A stretch of DNA of 64,000 nt from Curvularia sp. ZM96 (lineage: Eukaryota > Ascomycota > Dothideomycetes > Pleosporales > Pleosporaceae). A model generated the notes under the pieces. The model was given only the letters and a program-made list of their open reading frames with translations. It made no database searches and was not told the DNA's origin. The position numbers and the translations under genes are program-made. Where the stretch lies: positions 496,001-560,000 of the forward strand of contig JAJGBQ010000006.1 of the NCBI GenBank assembly GCA_022457065.1. The letters are read 5' to 3'. Within the stretch, counting starts at the first letter, position 1, and the number at the start of each line of letters is the position of its first letter. Below, piece after piece: positions 35,547 to 46,918 of this stretch.

Positions 35547-38500
35547 CTACGCACTCGGAGGCATACCCCCCATATTAAGCAAGATATCCAACATATCCAT
35601 ACCCCCAATATCAGGGCCCATGGCTGTCTGGTTGATCTCCGCACCCCACTGGTCCAGCAGCGGGTCTAGCGGTAGAGCAAGCCAGTCTTGGTCGTGGCCT
35701 GAGCTCCAGCCGGCTCCGTTGCCTGCCCACTGACCCCATTGCGCGCCATTAGTGCCGTCAGGGTTGGAGCCATTGCTGCTGTTATTGTTATTACCGTTGC
35801 CGTTGCTGCTGCTGCCATTGGTATTGGCGGAAAAGTTGGTGTAGTTGCCTGGCGGTGGCATAATGGAAATACTGTTCGAGTTTGGATCGTAGGGTTCTGA
35901 AGAGATACCCCAGAGAGGAGTCACCCGTCCGCTTGTTGCAAGCCCCATGCTGGGTGAACCTGGGACGCTTGTACCAGTACCGGAGAGGCCCGTTTGCTGA
36001 GATCCCATGTATGGCGGGGCGAGATGGTTTGTGTTGCTGAGAGCAGAAGGTGGAGGCATCATTGGTGCTTGGATAGGGCTCTTGCTACCCGCACGCGATA
36101 TTCCAGCGGATCCATTGGCAGCAAGACGCACAAAACGAGAGCGAATTCGATGGGTCAGTGTCTCGACGAGGTCGGCAAAGCGGTTGCCGACATGCACATC
36201 ATCCACAATGCTTGTTCGCAGCGCGTCAACTGAATTGCTGAGTAGACTGAGACTAACAGCCACGTCTTCTTCAGTCGCGCCCAAGGCAAACGTTTTCAGT
36301 AGAATGATGGCCACACTGACGATACGGAAGAAGGTTCGCACAGGTGCATGCCGCAAATAGCCACCTGGATGTAGGCCATCCACGACGATTTTGAGCACAT
36401 TGCGTGACGCGTCGATGACTTCGTTGATATAGTGGCGATCGTTGGCATACCACTTGACCAGTGTGCTAAAGGGTATGGCTCCGCCGTCCTCGTTGCCATT
36501 GGGAGCACGTCCGTTGACGCCATTGGGCTGGGCGTGTGTCTGAAGTGGTGTATTATGAGTACAACGTTCTACGACAGCTTGTAGGGCTAGCGAGTTGAGG
36601 TAAACGCGCGTATACTCAAACTCGATGATGAGAACATGCCGAAGTTGGGTGGGTACTGTCAAAAGTCAAAATCACAAGCCAACAGACACACTACACGTCT
36701 CAGCACATACCTTGGGGTGCCCGGTCAAAGCATTTCCTCCACTCTGCCAGAGGGCCTTGAAAGAATTTGAGCATCTCCTCATATTTCCCCGACTTGAGCA
36801 ATTCACGCGTCTTGCGCCTATTGGAAAATAGCTTTAGGTTTCCCATCTCCATGATCTTGGCGATGCGCTGCCAGAAGTCAAGCACAAGATCTTGGACTGC
36901 ATGTCGTTCCTGGGTAGCGATCGACTCGAGAGGAAGGCGCTGCCCATCGGAGCGCATGCCAAACTGAGCTGGTGGGGCTTTGATCCGACTGATGCGTTCC
37001 TTGTATAGGTCCAGTGGTGAAGGTGCACCGCTCAAGCTCTCGTCACGATCAATCTTGGGAAGCATGGACGTCAGGCCTAATCTGCCGCTAGTCTGGGTGA
37101 CATAGATAATAAGGAGATCTCGCAAATGGTTCTTTCGGCGGTAGTAGGCCTTGACGGTGGCGTGTGAAAGATGCTGGTTGGCTTCCTCGAACTCGGTCTC
37201 GTTGGTTTCGTCAAAGACGCCAATCTCGAAAGCAAGTGTCATGGCATTGCCGAGCAACATCCAGCACATGCGGTCGCTGCGCCAGCACGGCTCGAGCCAG
37301 CTGTCGATGCGCTTGTCGCCTACGCCTTTGTACATGTCGGCTTTGGGACCCGTCTCGTACGGGTCGTCTGGTAGAACAAGCTCATCGTCGTCGTCGCCAG
37401 GTGGGAAATGCAAGGCACGGGGATGCCACTCTGTGAGCAGCATCAAACTCTCGACCGTGCCGAGTGTTCGAAGACCCTTGCGTGATAGAGGATTCACGTC
37501 GGATCCTGGCTGTTGTCCCGCGCCGCAGAAGCCCCCACCAAACTGCTCCTGGCCGAAAATCATGCGATCTATCATGCCCTGCAGATATTTCCACATCTTT
37601 TCATGGATGAGGTAGGATCTCGAGGTGGCACCGGCCCCATTGGATCCGTTGGGCTGGAAATACCTGGCGGATATGGTGAGGAGGGTGATGACCAGCATGG
37701 GCTCTTCCTTGAGCAGCTTTGCGTGGAAGGCATGATCGCGATAGTCGGGCACAACAATTGGGGTCAGGGGAGATAGAAAGGCGTAGAAGTAGTCGATGTA
37801 GGCGATGGCTTCTTTGGCCGTGAACCACCCAGCGCGCACGAAACGGAACTTTGACCAGGCACGGACGGCATCGGCGAACGCAGCTTCGTTGGGCGGATCT
37901 GGCAGTACGGGTTGCTGGATCGCAGGGTCTACAGACGGCTCGACTGTGGCATGCGAGTTGCTCCGGACGTGATTTGGGTGGGCATGGGGGCTGGCAAAGT
38001 TGGTCTGGGAGCCTGGAGTGCTGCCCAAGTTGGGGCGCTGGAGGCTCGAACTGCTCTCTGTGCGGTGGTGCGCATTCATGCCAGCAGCCTCGAAGAGCAG
38101 GTTGAGGGCGTCATGTCCGCTGTAGACCTCGCCGGCCTGCAATGTCGCGAGCGTCTCGTTGTTCACCTTTTGGTCCTCCTCGTCATTGTGCTGAGCGGAC
38201 TGGCCGGCGGACGTGTTGGGCCGTCGCAGAGGCTCATATCTTCCAATGGAGCCGCCGGGGGTCAAGGGCTGGGAAATGTAGGCTGCGGAGTTTGCGGTGG
38301 TGATGGTGAGGGGTTCCTGCTGGCCGGCGGAGCGCTGCCGCTTCCTGCCATTGCGGATCTCATAGTCGTCGACCTCTTCGTACTCGTCGCCGTCGTCAGC
38401 CTTTCTCTTGCGACGGGTGGCCGAGAAGAAGCACTCCTTGCTCTCTCTCCTGCATCGCACACAGGGGGGGTCGTGGGGATTGTCGACGGGGCCAAGATCT

Positions 38501-38675
38501 AGGAAAGGCCGAAGTATTAGCAGCTGTGGGACTAGCAGCAGGAGGGAGAAGCGTCAGACATACCGCAGCGGACTTTGCGGCGGCGACAGGGAATGCAGGC
38601 CTGGTAGGTGCGCGTGTGCTGAGAGGACGCCTGTGAGCGCGCTGGTGGAGACGTGTTGGGGCCGGCGGAGGACAT
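35547..38675 (-). CDS. Zn2Cys6 transcription factor, Aro80-like
   Basis: Nuclear DNA-binding regulator. Three exons, complement(35547..36655, 36711..38498, 38564..38675), 1002 aa. The binuclear zinc cluster is at residues 27-60: Cys27, 30, 37, 50, 53, 60, with a long 12-residue loop and the sequence DLGPVDNPHDPPC that is characteristic of Aro80-type factors (regulators of aromatic amino-acid catabolism in yeast). Intron 1 splits the cluster just after Cys37. A basic segment (ATRRKRKADD, NGRKRQR) follows. The middle-homology region runs from about residue 230 to 640 (FRFVRAGWFTAKEAIAYIDY, ARYFQPNG, SRKGLRTLGTVESLMLLTEW). The C-terminus is Asn/Ser/Gly-rich (SSSNGNGNNNNSSNGSN) and Trp/Asp-rich (DQDWLALPLDP), a plausible activation domain. 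The Aro80 assignment rests on the zinc cluster; target genes are unknown. Confidence 0.87.
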
Positions 38676-40319
38676 GGTGGTGGTGGACTACACCTGGGGT
38701 CGGCTTGCGACGGCTGAGAGAGGTGGCCGGCGCTGGGTCAGATAAGGGCCTGGGGTGCGGCCGGCGAACGTCGACGGGGCGCGGGTCAATGGCTCTAGCT
38801 GGGTACCTGCATGTGCACGCGCTCGACGTGTGGGGTATTGGGGGGCACCAGTAACGGCTCTGGGAAGGTGAAGCAGTCCAGAGGCTCCTTGTTGCGCGCA
38901 ATGCTGACTATCAATTGCGCGTCGCTGGCCTTGACCTGGCGTGCCGCTTTTCTGGGACGTGGCCGGGCGCCGCAGTCACGAGCGCGGGGCTTGGGCGAGC
39001 AAGTCTGGCATAGCGCCCCGTCTCCGCCAATCCTGGGGGCGTCCTGCCCGGGAACCCGTTGGCGATGGGCAGACGAGTACGCGGTGGCGGTGCTGGTCGA
39101 GTCGCTGGCTGCATGCCTCACCGCCGGGGGTTGCTGGAGAGAGGGAGAGAGTCGAGACCATGTGACGTGCTCGTGGGCCGTCGGTATAGTCGCTGAGCAA
39201 CAAGACAAGCAGCCATGGCCGATCAGCTGAGACGGCCTTGGCGGTCAGGTGACGCGAGACGACGACATATAACCGTGGTACAAGCCCAGTATGTGTATGG
39301 GCAGGGTAAAGGGAAGACAGGACCGTCTCCAATCGGGCATCGGCCGAGCAGCAACACCATGCCCGAGCTCAACAGGAATGCGTAAATCAGCATATGCACC
39401 ATCATGACATTTCTAGCGCGGATGCAACTGGCGCCGACTTGGGTAAGCGCGATGCAGGCGGCCAAGCATAACCAACACCAGGCATGCTGGTGCTCATGGG
39501 TCTTTCTTGCCTCACGTATAGTCGCATCAAGCCCTTAGAACCTCGGTTAGAATTGAGCACGGTAACAGGGAGATTCGAAAAGCAAATAGAATTGATCTTC
39601 CCCTCTGGCTTAGAGCACAGGCTCAAACACCGGCAAAGAACCAGTGGTTAGATAGGGGCTGGTAAGACACTGCGCTTCCCGCATTCCGAATTGCTTAGTC
39701 ACTGTGTCCCTGTCAGAGACAATTAGATTCCAACGCCTGGCGCCCAAGAGTTGCACATGCTGAAGGCGTCGAGTTCAATTGGCTAAATAGAACCCATAGT
39801 CGTCGGCATGGCAATAACACGGGCGGAATTCAGACAGTAACTCGGATATGAGCCCTTAATGACACTTGTCACGACATCTACTCCATCGAGGCTGTCACTG
39901 CCACTAACGTCTTGAAGTGTTCAGTACGTGTCCTCGAGCACCTGGGCCAATCAACCTATATCGAGGAGCATTCGAATCCGACCTGGACGCATATATCACA
40001 TTCTAAGTCGTGGTCTTGATGTAGCAATATTGTTTTCTTGTCTGCAAATACCGAATTCAGCCAAGAACCTCAAGGCTGGGCCACGACCGACTGGATGCAG
40101 TCTCTGATTCTTCGTTTCTCCAGTAGACAGCTTCTTTCTATCGGGAATGACTGTTATGTGGACATTTGTCCTCGCAATGTATCTATTAAGATTGACGATG
40201 AGGTAGCGCGGCTGTGTCGGTCCGATTACGGCAGAGATCAGCAACGTCTTGCGTCTAGTTCTCCCATACTCCTGCAACCCCATCTGTCCCCACCTCTGCC
40301 ACACTAACCCGTCTCATGC
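38676..40319. promoter_or_regulatory. divergent upstream region between two Zn2Cys6 regulators
   Basis: 1.64 kb between the starts of the Aro80-like (-) and Gal4-like (+) genes. It is GC-rich to about 39200 and AT-richer beyond. No frame with a recognisable product; the roughly 140-codon frames at 38811-39230 (+) and 38795-39208 (-) are shadows of each other in GC-rich sequence. It should contain both promoters and long 5' UTRs. Confidence 0.45.
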
Positions 40320-42451
40320 ATGGAGCACCGCAGGCCAAAGGATGCCCTATCATGCGATCGCTGTCGCACAAAGAAGCTCAAGTGCTCAAAAGAGACGCCT
40401 TTCTGTGCTGCTTGCGCACACAGCGGTGCACAGTGCCATTACAGTGGCAAGATCATCAGATCGCCATTGACCAGGGCCTACCTCACCAGCGTAGAGAAAA
40501 GGCTGCAGAGTCTGGAAGCACTGGTTGGCCAGCTCGTACCTGGTGTCGATATTGAAGAAATCCTCTCTTCTCCTAATGTCGCTGTCACAACCCCGCTGGT
40601 GATTAAGCCACGAACACCAGAGACAGCCCTGAGCCCTCAGGGCAGCACTACGTCTAGCTCCAATGAACCTCCTCTTCCAGAAGCTGTGCCAAACAACGTC
40701 GATGGATTTAACTGGCAAGAAGAGGACATCAATGTAGACGGATTGACAGATGGCATGGCCGCTCTATCCGTTGAGCCTACAGGGGTAGGATACCTAGGTT
40801 AGCACCTCTTAACAACAGAAAAACGAGTTACTAACACACACCTAGGCTCAACCTCCGGTGTGGTTTTTCTGCGTTGCTTGCTCGATTGGGCTGGATTTCT
40901 ACATCAGACTGGAGCACCACCTCATCAACGGATCCCGGAACCGTCTTCGTCTTTCAAAAAGGTTCTCGCCTCGTCGCACGTGTCACATGCTGCTCTCGCC
41001 AAGCAGCTTTCAGCCAGCTTGATCGATGCCTACTTTCTCAATTTTCACGTCGTCTACCCGTTCGTTCACGAGGCAACCTTTCGTGCACAGTACTATGAGG
41101 TAGTTCCGCGGCCCCCTAAGAAATCCTGGGACATGCTGTACCACGCAATCATAGCCCTCGGTGCATGGACAACAAACAACGACCAGATTGGCCTTGAAGA
41201 CTATCTCTATCGTCGGGCTCTCGCAATTGGCCAAGACCAGTCCGTGTTTGAAGCTGCCAGCCTTTCGTCTGTCCAAGCCCTGGTATTGCTGAGCAATCTC
41301 AGTCAAAAACGTAACAGCCCAAACACGGGATGGAACCTGCTAGGTCTTGCCGTTCGCACAGCACTGAGCTTAGCGCTTCATAGAGAGCTTCCACATTGGA
41401 GGATCAGTCTGATCGAACGCGAGGCACGACGCAGAATCTGGTGGGGCTTGTACATCTTCGACAGCGGAGCATCTACAACATTTGGACGAGCAATCATGCT
41501 GCCTGATCAAAATTCCATGAACGTACATTCTGTGCTCAACATAAACGATGAGGTAGAAGGACCCGTAGATGGAAAGCCAAAATTGCATATAACTAACCAG
41601 AGGCAGGCACTAACACCTCAAACCACGCACTTACCTATCGAACTCAATACTCCAACAATCTACTCCTCACTCAGGGAGCAAAGTAGCTTTCATTTGAGCA
41701 CTAATCACATCTCAAACAGATTACTGGCTGAACCTGGCTTGTCCGCTGAAGCAGCACTCTCCTTCAACACTACCATGGACGCATGGACACACACAGTACC
41801 CTTGTACTTTCAATTATCACAACCGCCGTACATGTCAGCTGGGTGGTACATCTTCGCGCGCTCGCGACTGTGGTGGAGATTCTGGAACCTCAAGATTATC
41901 ATCTTCCGACAAATTTTGCTTCGTCGCGCAATTGCTGAACGCGGCCAAATTCCAGACGAGGCTACGCAGTCGGCTCAGGAAGAGTGCAAGCGGATTTGTC
42001 TAGAAGCCGCACATTCTACCGTCACTTCGATCCATCAATACACGACGAGCGAGCCGAGCAGGTTGGAAGGCTGGTATGCAACGTAAGTACAACTCACTTC
42101 TTGCACGCAAAAAGATTTTGAATCTGATATCTTGGTAGATACTTCCTCTTCCATTCCGCTCTAGTCATCACGCTTTGCATAATCAGCTTTCCCTCCGCCC
42201 AGGAAATGCCCACTTGGCTTGAAGACGTGCGATTAGCCAGAACTACATTCCGCGAGCATCTTGTCAAGGACTCGCTATCAGCACGATGCGTAGCCATCCT
42301 TGACCAAGTCGTGTCTACCGAGGATCTCAATTCTTGTACCTTCCAAAATTTCGAGCTGGATAGAGATGCTTTGAGCACTTTTCCATGGTCCGTTGAGTCT
42401 AACGAACTGTTCAACTCTTTCGACTGGGACTTGTCCACTACAAATTTCTAG
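40320..42451 (+). CDS. Zn2Cys6 transcription factor, Gal4-like
   Basis: Nuclear regulator. Four exons, 40320..40797, 40846..41552, 41607..42082, 42139..42451, 657 aa. The zinc cluster has classic Gal4 spacing: Cys12, 15, 22, 29, 32, 39 in LSCDRCRTKKLKC. A short linker and coiled coil follow (TSVEKRLQSLEALVGQL, about 53-70). The junction VGYLG|STSGVVFLR, formed by intron 1 (branch TACTAAC), is the hallmark at the beginning of the Gal4-type regulatory domain. The fungal-specific TF domain covers about 220-480 (FHVVYPFVHEATF, AVRTALSLALHRELP, EREARRRIWWGLYIFD). Intron 2 (41553-41606) is 54 nt and has no stop codon, so it is easily missed; removing it restores NINDE|ALTPQTTHLP. The C-terminus is acidic and aromatic (NELFNSFDWDLS), a likely activation domain. 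Neighbours are a P-loop kinase and a sugar porter. Confidence 0.88.
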
Positions 42452-42497
42452 AGTATTTTGGGTTTCTTTACCCTTCAGTGCACAGCCTGATATCGCG

Positions 42498-43303
42498 TCA
42501 ATTCTCAATGATGACGTCGGGCTTGACGAGCAACGATCGTATCAGCTCGCCGTTGGGGATATCGTTCTCTTCAGCTCTGGCAACGGCAGCCGCCTTTGAG
42601 GTCTCGATTCCAGCAGCAAGATGCCGCTGTGCTAAACGATCGCGGACAACATCTACAGACGCATCCACAAACCATCTACACATTGTTAGCCCGGGCGCGG
42701 CGTTAATGGACAGCGGCTACAGACCTCTCATCACAGATCTCTGCAATTTGATCCCATGGTTTCTGTCTCAACAATGTGTAGTTGCCCTCAACGATAATGA
42801 GACGTGTACGAGAAGAGATGCGAATCCCATCCTGCACCGGGTCCTTTGCTGCATGATCGAAGCTGGGTGCGGTTATACATGAGTCCTCTTCACCCTCCGC
42901 AGTGACAGGTGTGGACTTGAGCAATTTGACAAGATTGACACAACCTTCTGCGTCAAATGTAAACGGCGCTCCTCGTCGCTTAAACGCCAAATCCGCGTTC
43001 TCAAACGTCGACAAAACTTTACGGGTATAATGGAAGCCGTCCTGATCTTGTCAGAACCTCGTAGCAGTCGCTGCAATGGCCTCTTACCATTGGCACCACG
43101 GCGACATCTTTGATGCCTCGTGCTGCTAACTCGATTAAAAGCGCATCGGATACCGTCGACTTTCCCGCACCTGGCACGCCTGCAAGCGCAACGAGCATGC
43201 GTTGACTAGGGTGAGACGCCTGGCGAGCGAGAAGCTTTTCCGAGCGCTTGACTAAATCGAGTATAGCTGCAGGAAGCTTATCCACACGCGTGTCGTTCGT
43301 CAT
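42498..43303 (-). CDS. Yfh7-like P-loop kinase (phosphoribulokinase/uridine kinase family)
   Basis: Small-molecule kinase of the uridine-kinase/phosphoribulokinase superfamily, closest in layout to yeast Yfh7; substrate unknown. Three exons, complement(42498..42675, 42725..43041, 43088..43303), 236 aa. Walker A is GVPGAGKST (about residues 42-50). After intron 1 (43042-43087, 46 nt) comes the substrate-region signature PMDGFHYTR, then FKRRGAPFTFDAEG and PSFDHAAKDPV. The Walker-B-like strand is RLIIVEGNYTLL. The lid has VRDRLAQRHLAAGI, and the C-terminus ends VKPDVIIEN. Both introns keep phase. The gene is convergent with the Gal4-like factor (only 46 bp between the stop codons) and divergent from the sugar porter. 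Confidence 0.9.
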
Positions 43304-43779
43304 TTCGCCAATGGTAGCAAGTAAAGATGGTGGAAAGTAACAATGAGACCTTGTCAGATTTAATGTTTGCAAAAGATTCGGCCATAATAATAGGACCACC
43401 AGTGCCAAGCTGCGCTCTCTCATCAAGAAATCATGGCTTGTGGGGGTTTCGGACGACTGTAGTCCGTGCACAAGTCATGTTCGATCCCCAGTTTTCAAGC
43501 ATGAATCAGGAAATGTTCTGCATGCGGGGAAAAAACTGGGACAACATGCATGGTGTTTTATGCTCATGGCTGCCAGGTTTGACGATATTGTGGGGTCGGG
43601 CGACTGTGGTCCGAGGTCGTGTGAGTCGGGGTGTCTCTTTGTGGTATTCCAAGGCCTGATGTTGAGTGATCTATATACGTATATATATAACCCAGCGTCG
43701 CGATACTGCATGTGCCTTGACTTTCAGGATCATCCTTTCAAGCAGGTCACTTCGGCACATCGTCGAGATTCCTGCCAAT
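43304..43779. promoter_or_regulatory. bidirectional promoter region, kinase and sugar porter
   Basis: 476 bp between the starts of the Yfh7-like gene (-) and the sugar porter (+). It contains the AT-rich stretch ATATACGTATATATATAA at 43672-43690, about 90 bp before the transporter ATG, a candidate TATA region. No coding frame of note. Confidence 0.5.
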
Positions 43780-45727
43780 ATGTCTGACCCAGCACTTGTC
43801 AACGGCCCTGGGCCTGCCCAGAAGATAAGTGTATACAAGGAACTGCGACAAAACCCATACCTCCTTGGCCTGTCAGCTGTATGTATGCTCGAAACCAACT
43901 TCTCCTATTGCCACTGACCTCTTCTAGTTTGCTTCACTGGGCGGCTTTCTGTTCGGCTATGACCAAGGCGTAATCTCTGGAGTCCTGACCATGGAGTCGT
44001 TCGCCGCAGCGTTCCCTCGGATTTACCTCGATAGCTCTTTCAAAGGCTGGTTTGTTTCGACTCTCCTGCTCGCTGCTTGGTTTGGTTCGCTCGTCAATGG
44101 CCCCATCGCAGATCGCTTTGGCCGCAAGGGTTCGATCATAATAGCCGTTGTTATTTTCACCATTGGCTCTGCGCTGCAGGCAGGCGCCATGGACATCCCC
44201 ATGGCTTTTGCCGGTACGGAAACCCATCTCTCACTATTCATTCAAGGGCCTAACTGACGATGTTCCAGGCAGAGCAATCGCAGGTTTCGCTGTCGGGATG
44301 CTCACAATGATCGTCCCCATGTACATGAGCGAAGTCTCTACTGCCGGCATCAGAGGCACGCTCGTCGTCCTGCAACAACTCTCCATCACGCTCGGTATCC
44401 TCGTTTCCTACTGGCTAGAATACGGCACTCAGTACATTGGTGGAACCCGGTGCGCACCCGACATACCATACACCGGTGGTACTGCATCAGAGCCCAGCTT
44501 CGATCCCATCAACGACGTCGGTCCAAACGGTTGCACGGGGCAGAGTGACGCCTCGTGGCGCGTCCCCTTTGCGATTCAAATCTTCCCCGGTCTCGTGCTT
44601 GGCATCGGCATGCTTTTCTTCCCAGAGTCGCCGCGATACTACTGCATGCGCGACAACGAAGAAGCCGGGCTCCGTGCTCTAGCCCGAGTGCGTCGAGCGC
44701 AGCCCTACGACCCAGTCGTACAGAAAGAATATCTAGCCATCCGTTCGGAAGTCATATTTGAAGAGACGTACAACAGAGAAAAGTTCCCTGGTAAATCCGG
44801 TATCTCGCTGTATCTGGCTGGGTACTCGACGCTGTTTTCCACATGGCCATCATTCAAGCGCACAGCCATAGGCTGCTGCACCATGTTCTTTCAGCAATTC
44901 ATCGGATGTAATGTCACACTCAACTTTTCTAAACACGAGAATGTTCTTTTTTTGGCTAACGGCTACAGGCAATGCAATCATTTACTACGCTCCCACGATA
45001 TTCGGTCAATTGGGCTTATCAGGCAAGACAACAGGGCTCCTGGCAACGGGCGTCTACGGCATCGGTAAGCCTCACCTTCCCTCCCACCCTCTATACGTTG
45101 AAGCAGAAAACTCACCAACACCCCTAAACAGTAAACACGCTCTCCACGCTGCCCGCCCTCTTCCTCATCGACAAAGTCGGTCGCCGCCCCTTACTCCTCT
45201 GCGGCGCAGCCGGCACCTGCATCTCACTGCTCATCGTCGGCGGCGTAATCGGCGGCTACGGGTCCTCTCTCGCCGCGCACCCCGCCGCAGGCTGGACCGG
45301 CATCGCCTTCATCTACATCTACGACATTAACTTCTCCTATTCCTGGGCTCCCATTGGTTGGGTGCTGCCCTCAGAAATCTACAACCTGGGCAACCGCTCC
45401 AAAGCCATGTCACTCACTACCTCATCCACCTGGATGTGCAACTTCATCATCGGCCTCGTCACGCCGGATATGCTCGAGTCTATTGGTTTCGGCACGTACA
45501 TTTTCTTTGCGGGCTTTGCGCTCGTAGCGTTTGCGTTTACGTGGTTTTGGATTCCGGAGACGAGGGGCAAGTCGCTTGAGGAAATGGATGCGGTATTTGG
45601 CGATGGCACCGCACATGAGGAGAAGATGAGGCTGTTTCAGATTGCGCAGAGTTTGGGGCTGCAGGAGGCCGAGGAGGCGGCGGGGGATGAGAAGCCGGTT
45701 AAGGCGGTGCAGAGTGAGCGTGTGTGA
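43780..45727 (+). CDS. MFS sugar porter (hexose/pentose-type transporter)
   Basis: Plasma-membrane sugar transporter of the MFS sugar-porter family with 12 predicted membrane spans. Five exons, 43780..43878, 43928..44213, 44269..44907, 44969..45064, 45132..45727, 571 aa; introns of 49, 55, 61 and 67 nt keep phase. Motifs: GGFLFGYDQGVISGVL (TM1), ADRFGRKGSI (loop 2-3), PMYMSEVSTAGIRG, WRVPFAIQ, FFPESPRYY (end of TM6), QQFIGCNAIIYYAP (TM7, across intron 3), DKVGRRPLLL (loop 8-9), GWVLPSEIYNLGNRSKAMS and WFWIPETRGKSLEEMD (end of TM12). The extracellular loop with RCAPDIPYTGG...CTGQ contains two Cys. Sugar specificity cannot be read from the sequence. The C-terminus is Glu/Ala-rich and cytosolic. 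Confidence 0.93.
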
Positions 45728-46918
45728 TAGAATCTTGTTGAGGGAAAGTGTGTACAGTTATGTTGAATTTGAGATTTTCGTTCAAAGCAGAGCAGCGACT
45801 ATGGTAAGTTGGCATGTGTGCTAAGTCATGGTTATCATTTTTTTTTTCTCCCTGGAGCAATTGCTGGAGTCAGTGTATACAATGGAAGTTTGCATTCACA
45901 CCTCGTGCTACCAGTAGGGTCTTAAGGCAATAATGAAACATTCATCTTTGCTTGGTTTTCAGGTGCTTACTAGCATGAACTTACGAAACGGTAATCTCAT
46001 CCAAGGAAAAGCCAGAAAACCCACCGATGGGATATAAAAAAGCGAAGCTGTTCACTTCCATCCTACTACTCTATATAGCTGCAAAAGCTCAACATAAAAC
46101 AAACCAAAATCTCATTATCTCACTCTAATTGCCTGCCTATGTTCACTCACATACATCACATAAAGCACATACATGTATCGAAGAGAGGAAAATATTGAAC
46201 AACGGTATATATTTCCAAGCTTCACTCAATTCACCCTCCACAGGAGGGAGAGAGCAAAGTTATACTCGAATATACTGATACACGTGCAGGAAACGAGAAA
46301 AAGGGCAGAAATGTTGGCAAAGATGCAATTGGTAGCGACCAAAGTCTTCTACCACGAATCGCGAATAAGAAACCTCCCTCCACAGACATGCAAGCCCTTG
46401 ATGATGAAGAAGAGAGAGAAAAAGTAAAGAGAACCGAGAAAGATGAGGCGGAGATAATAAACGAGTGAAATTGACGTGCTAAGGTGATCGAAAGTATAAG
46501 AAGGGGGGTATTGCAGATGGTCATGTAGAAAAAAGTCTTGTAGCCCCGAACCCACCATATCGCACAATGAACCGAGAGGAGGGCTCGGAGCACATAAAGT
46601 GAACAAGAAAAAAAGAAAAAACTTCCAATAGTGCGCCCAAGCAAATGGTTCCTCCAGCCCGTGAGCTGGAAGAAAAAAGGAATCAGAAATCAGAAAGTAG
46701 AAAGTGGGATGAAAGGGCATAATAGTGTGACACGAAAAAAAAGAAAAAGGGTACCAAAATCGTACCCTCCAAAAACCCCGATTAAATCCCAAAATCGTCC
46801 CACGTGATGTGTCCAAGGTTTCGAAGATAACGCCGGTCAAGGACAGAAAAAAACAAGCAGACCAAGCCTTCGGGGTATACCAACCATGATGAATGATTCC
46901 GGACCAGCCTTTACTGCT
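45728..46918. other. convergent intergenic region
   Basis: About 1.2 kb between the stops of the sugar porter (+) and the Tea4-like gene (-). From 46180 to 46800 the + strand is strongly A/G-rich with short A-runs, so the Tea4-like 3' UTR would be pyrimidine-rich. Frames in this part are low-complexity shadows. No gene seen. Confidence 0.45.
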
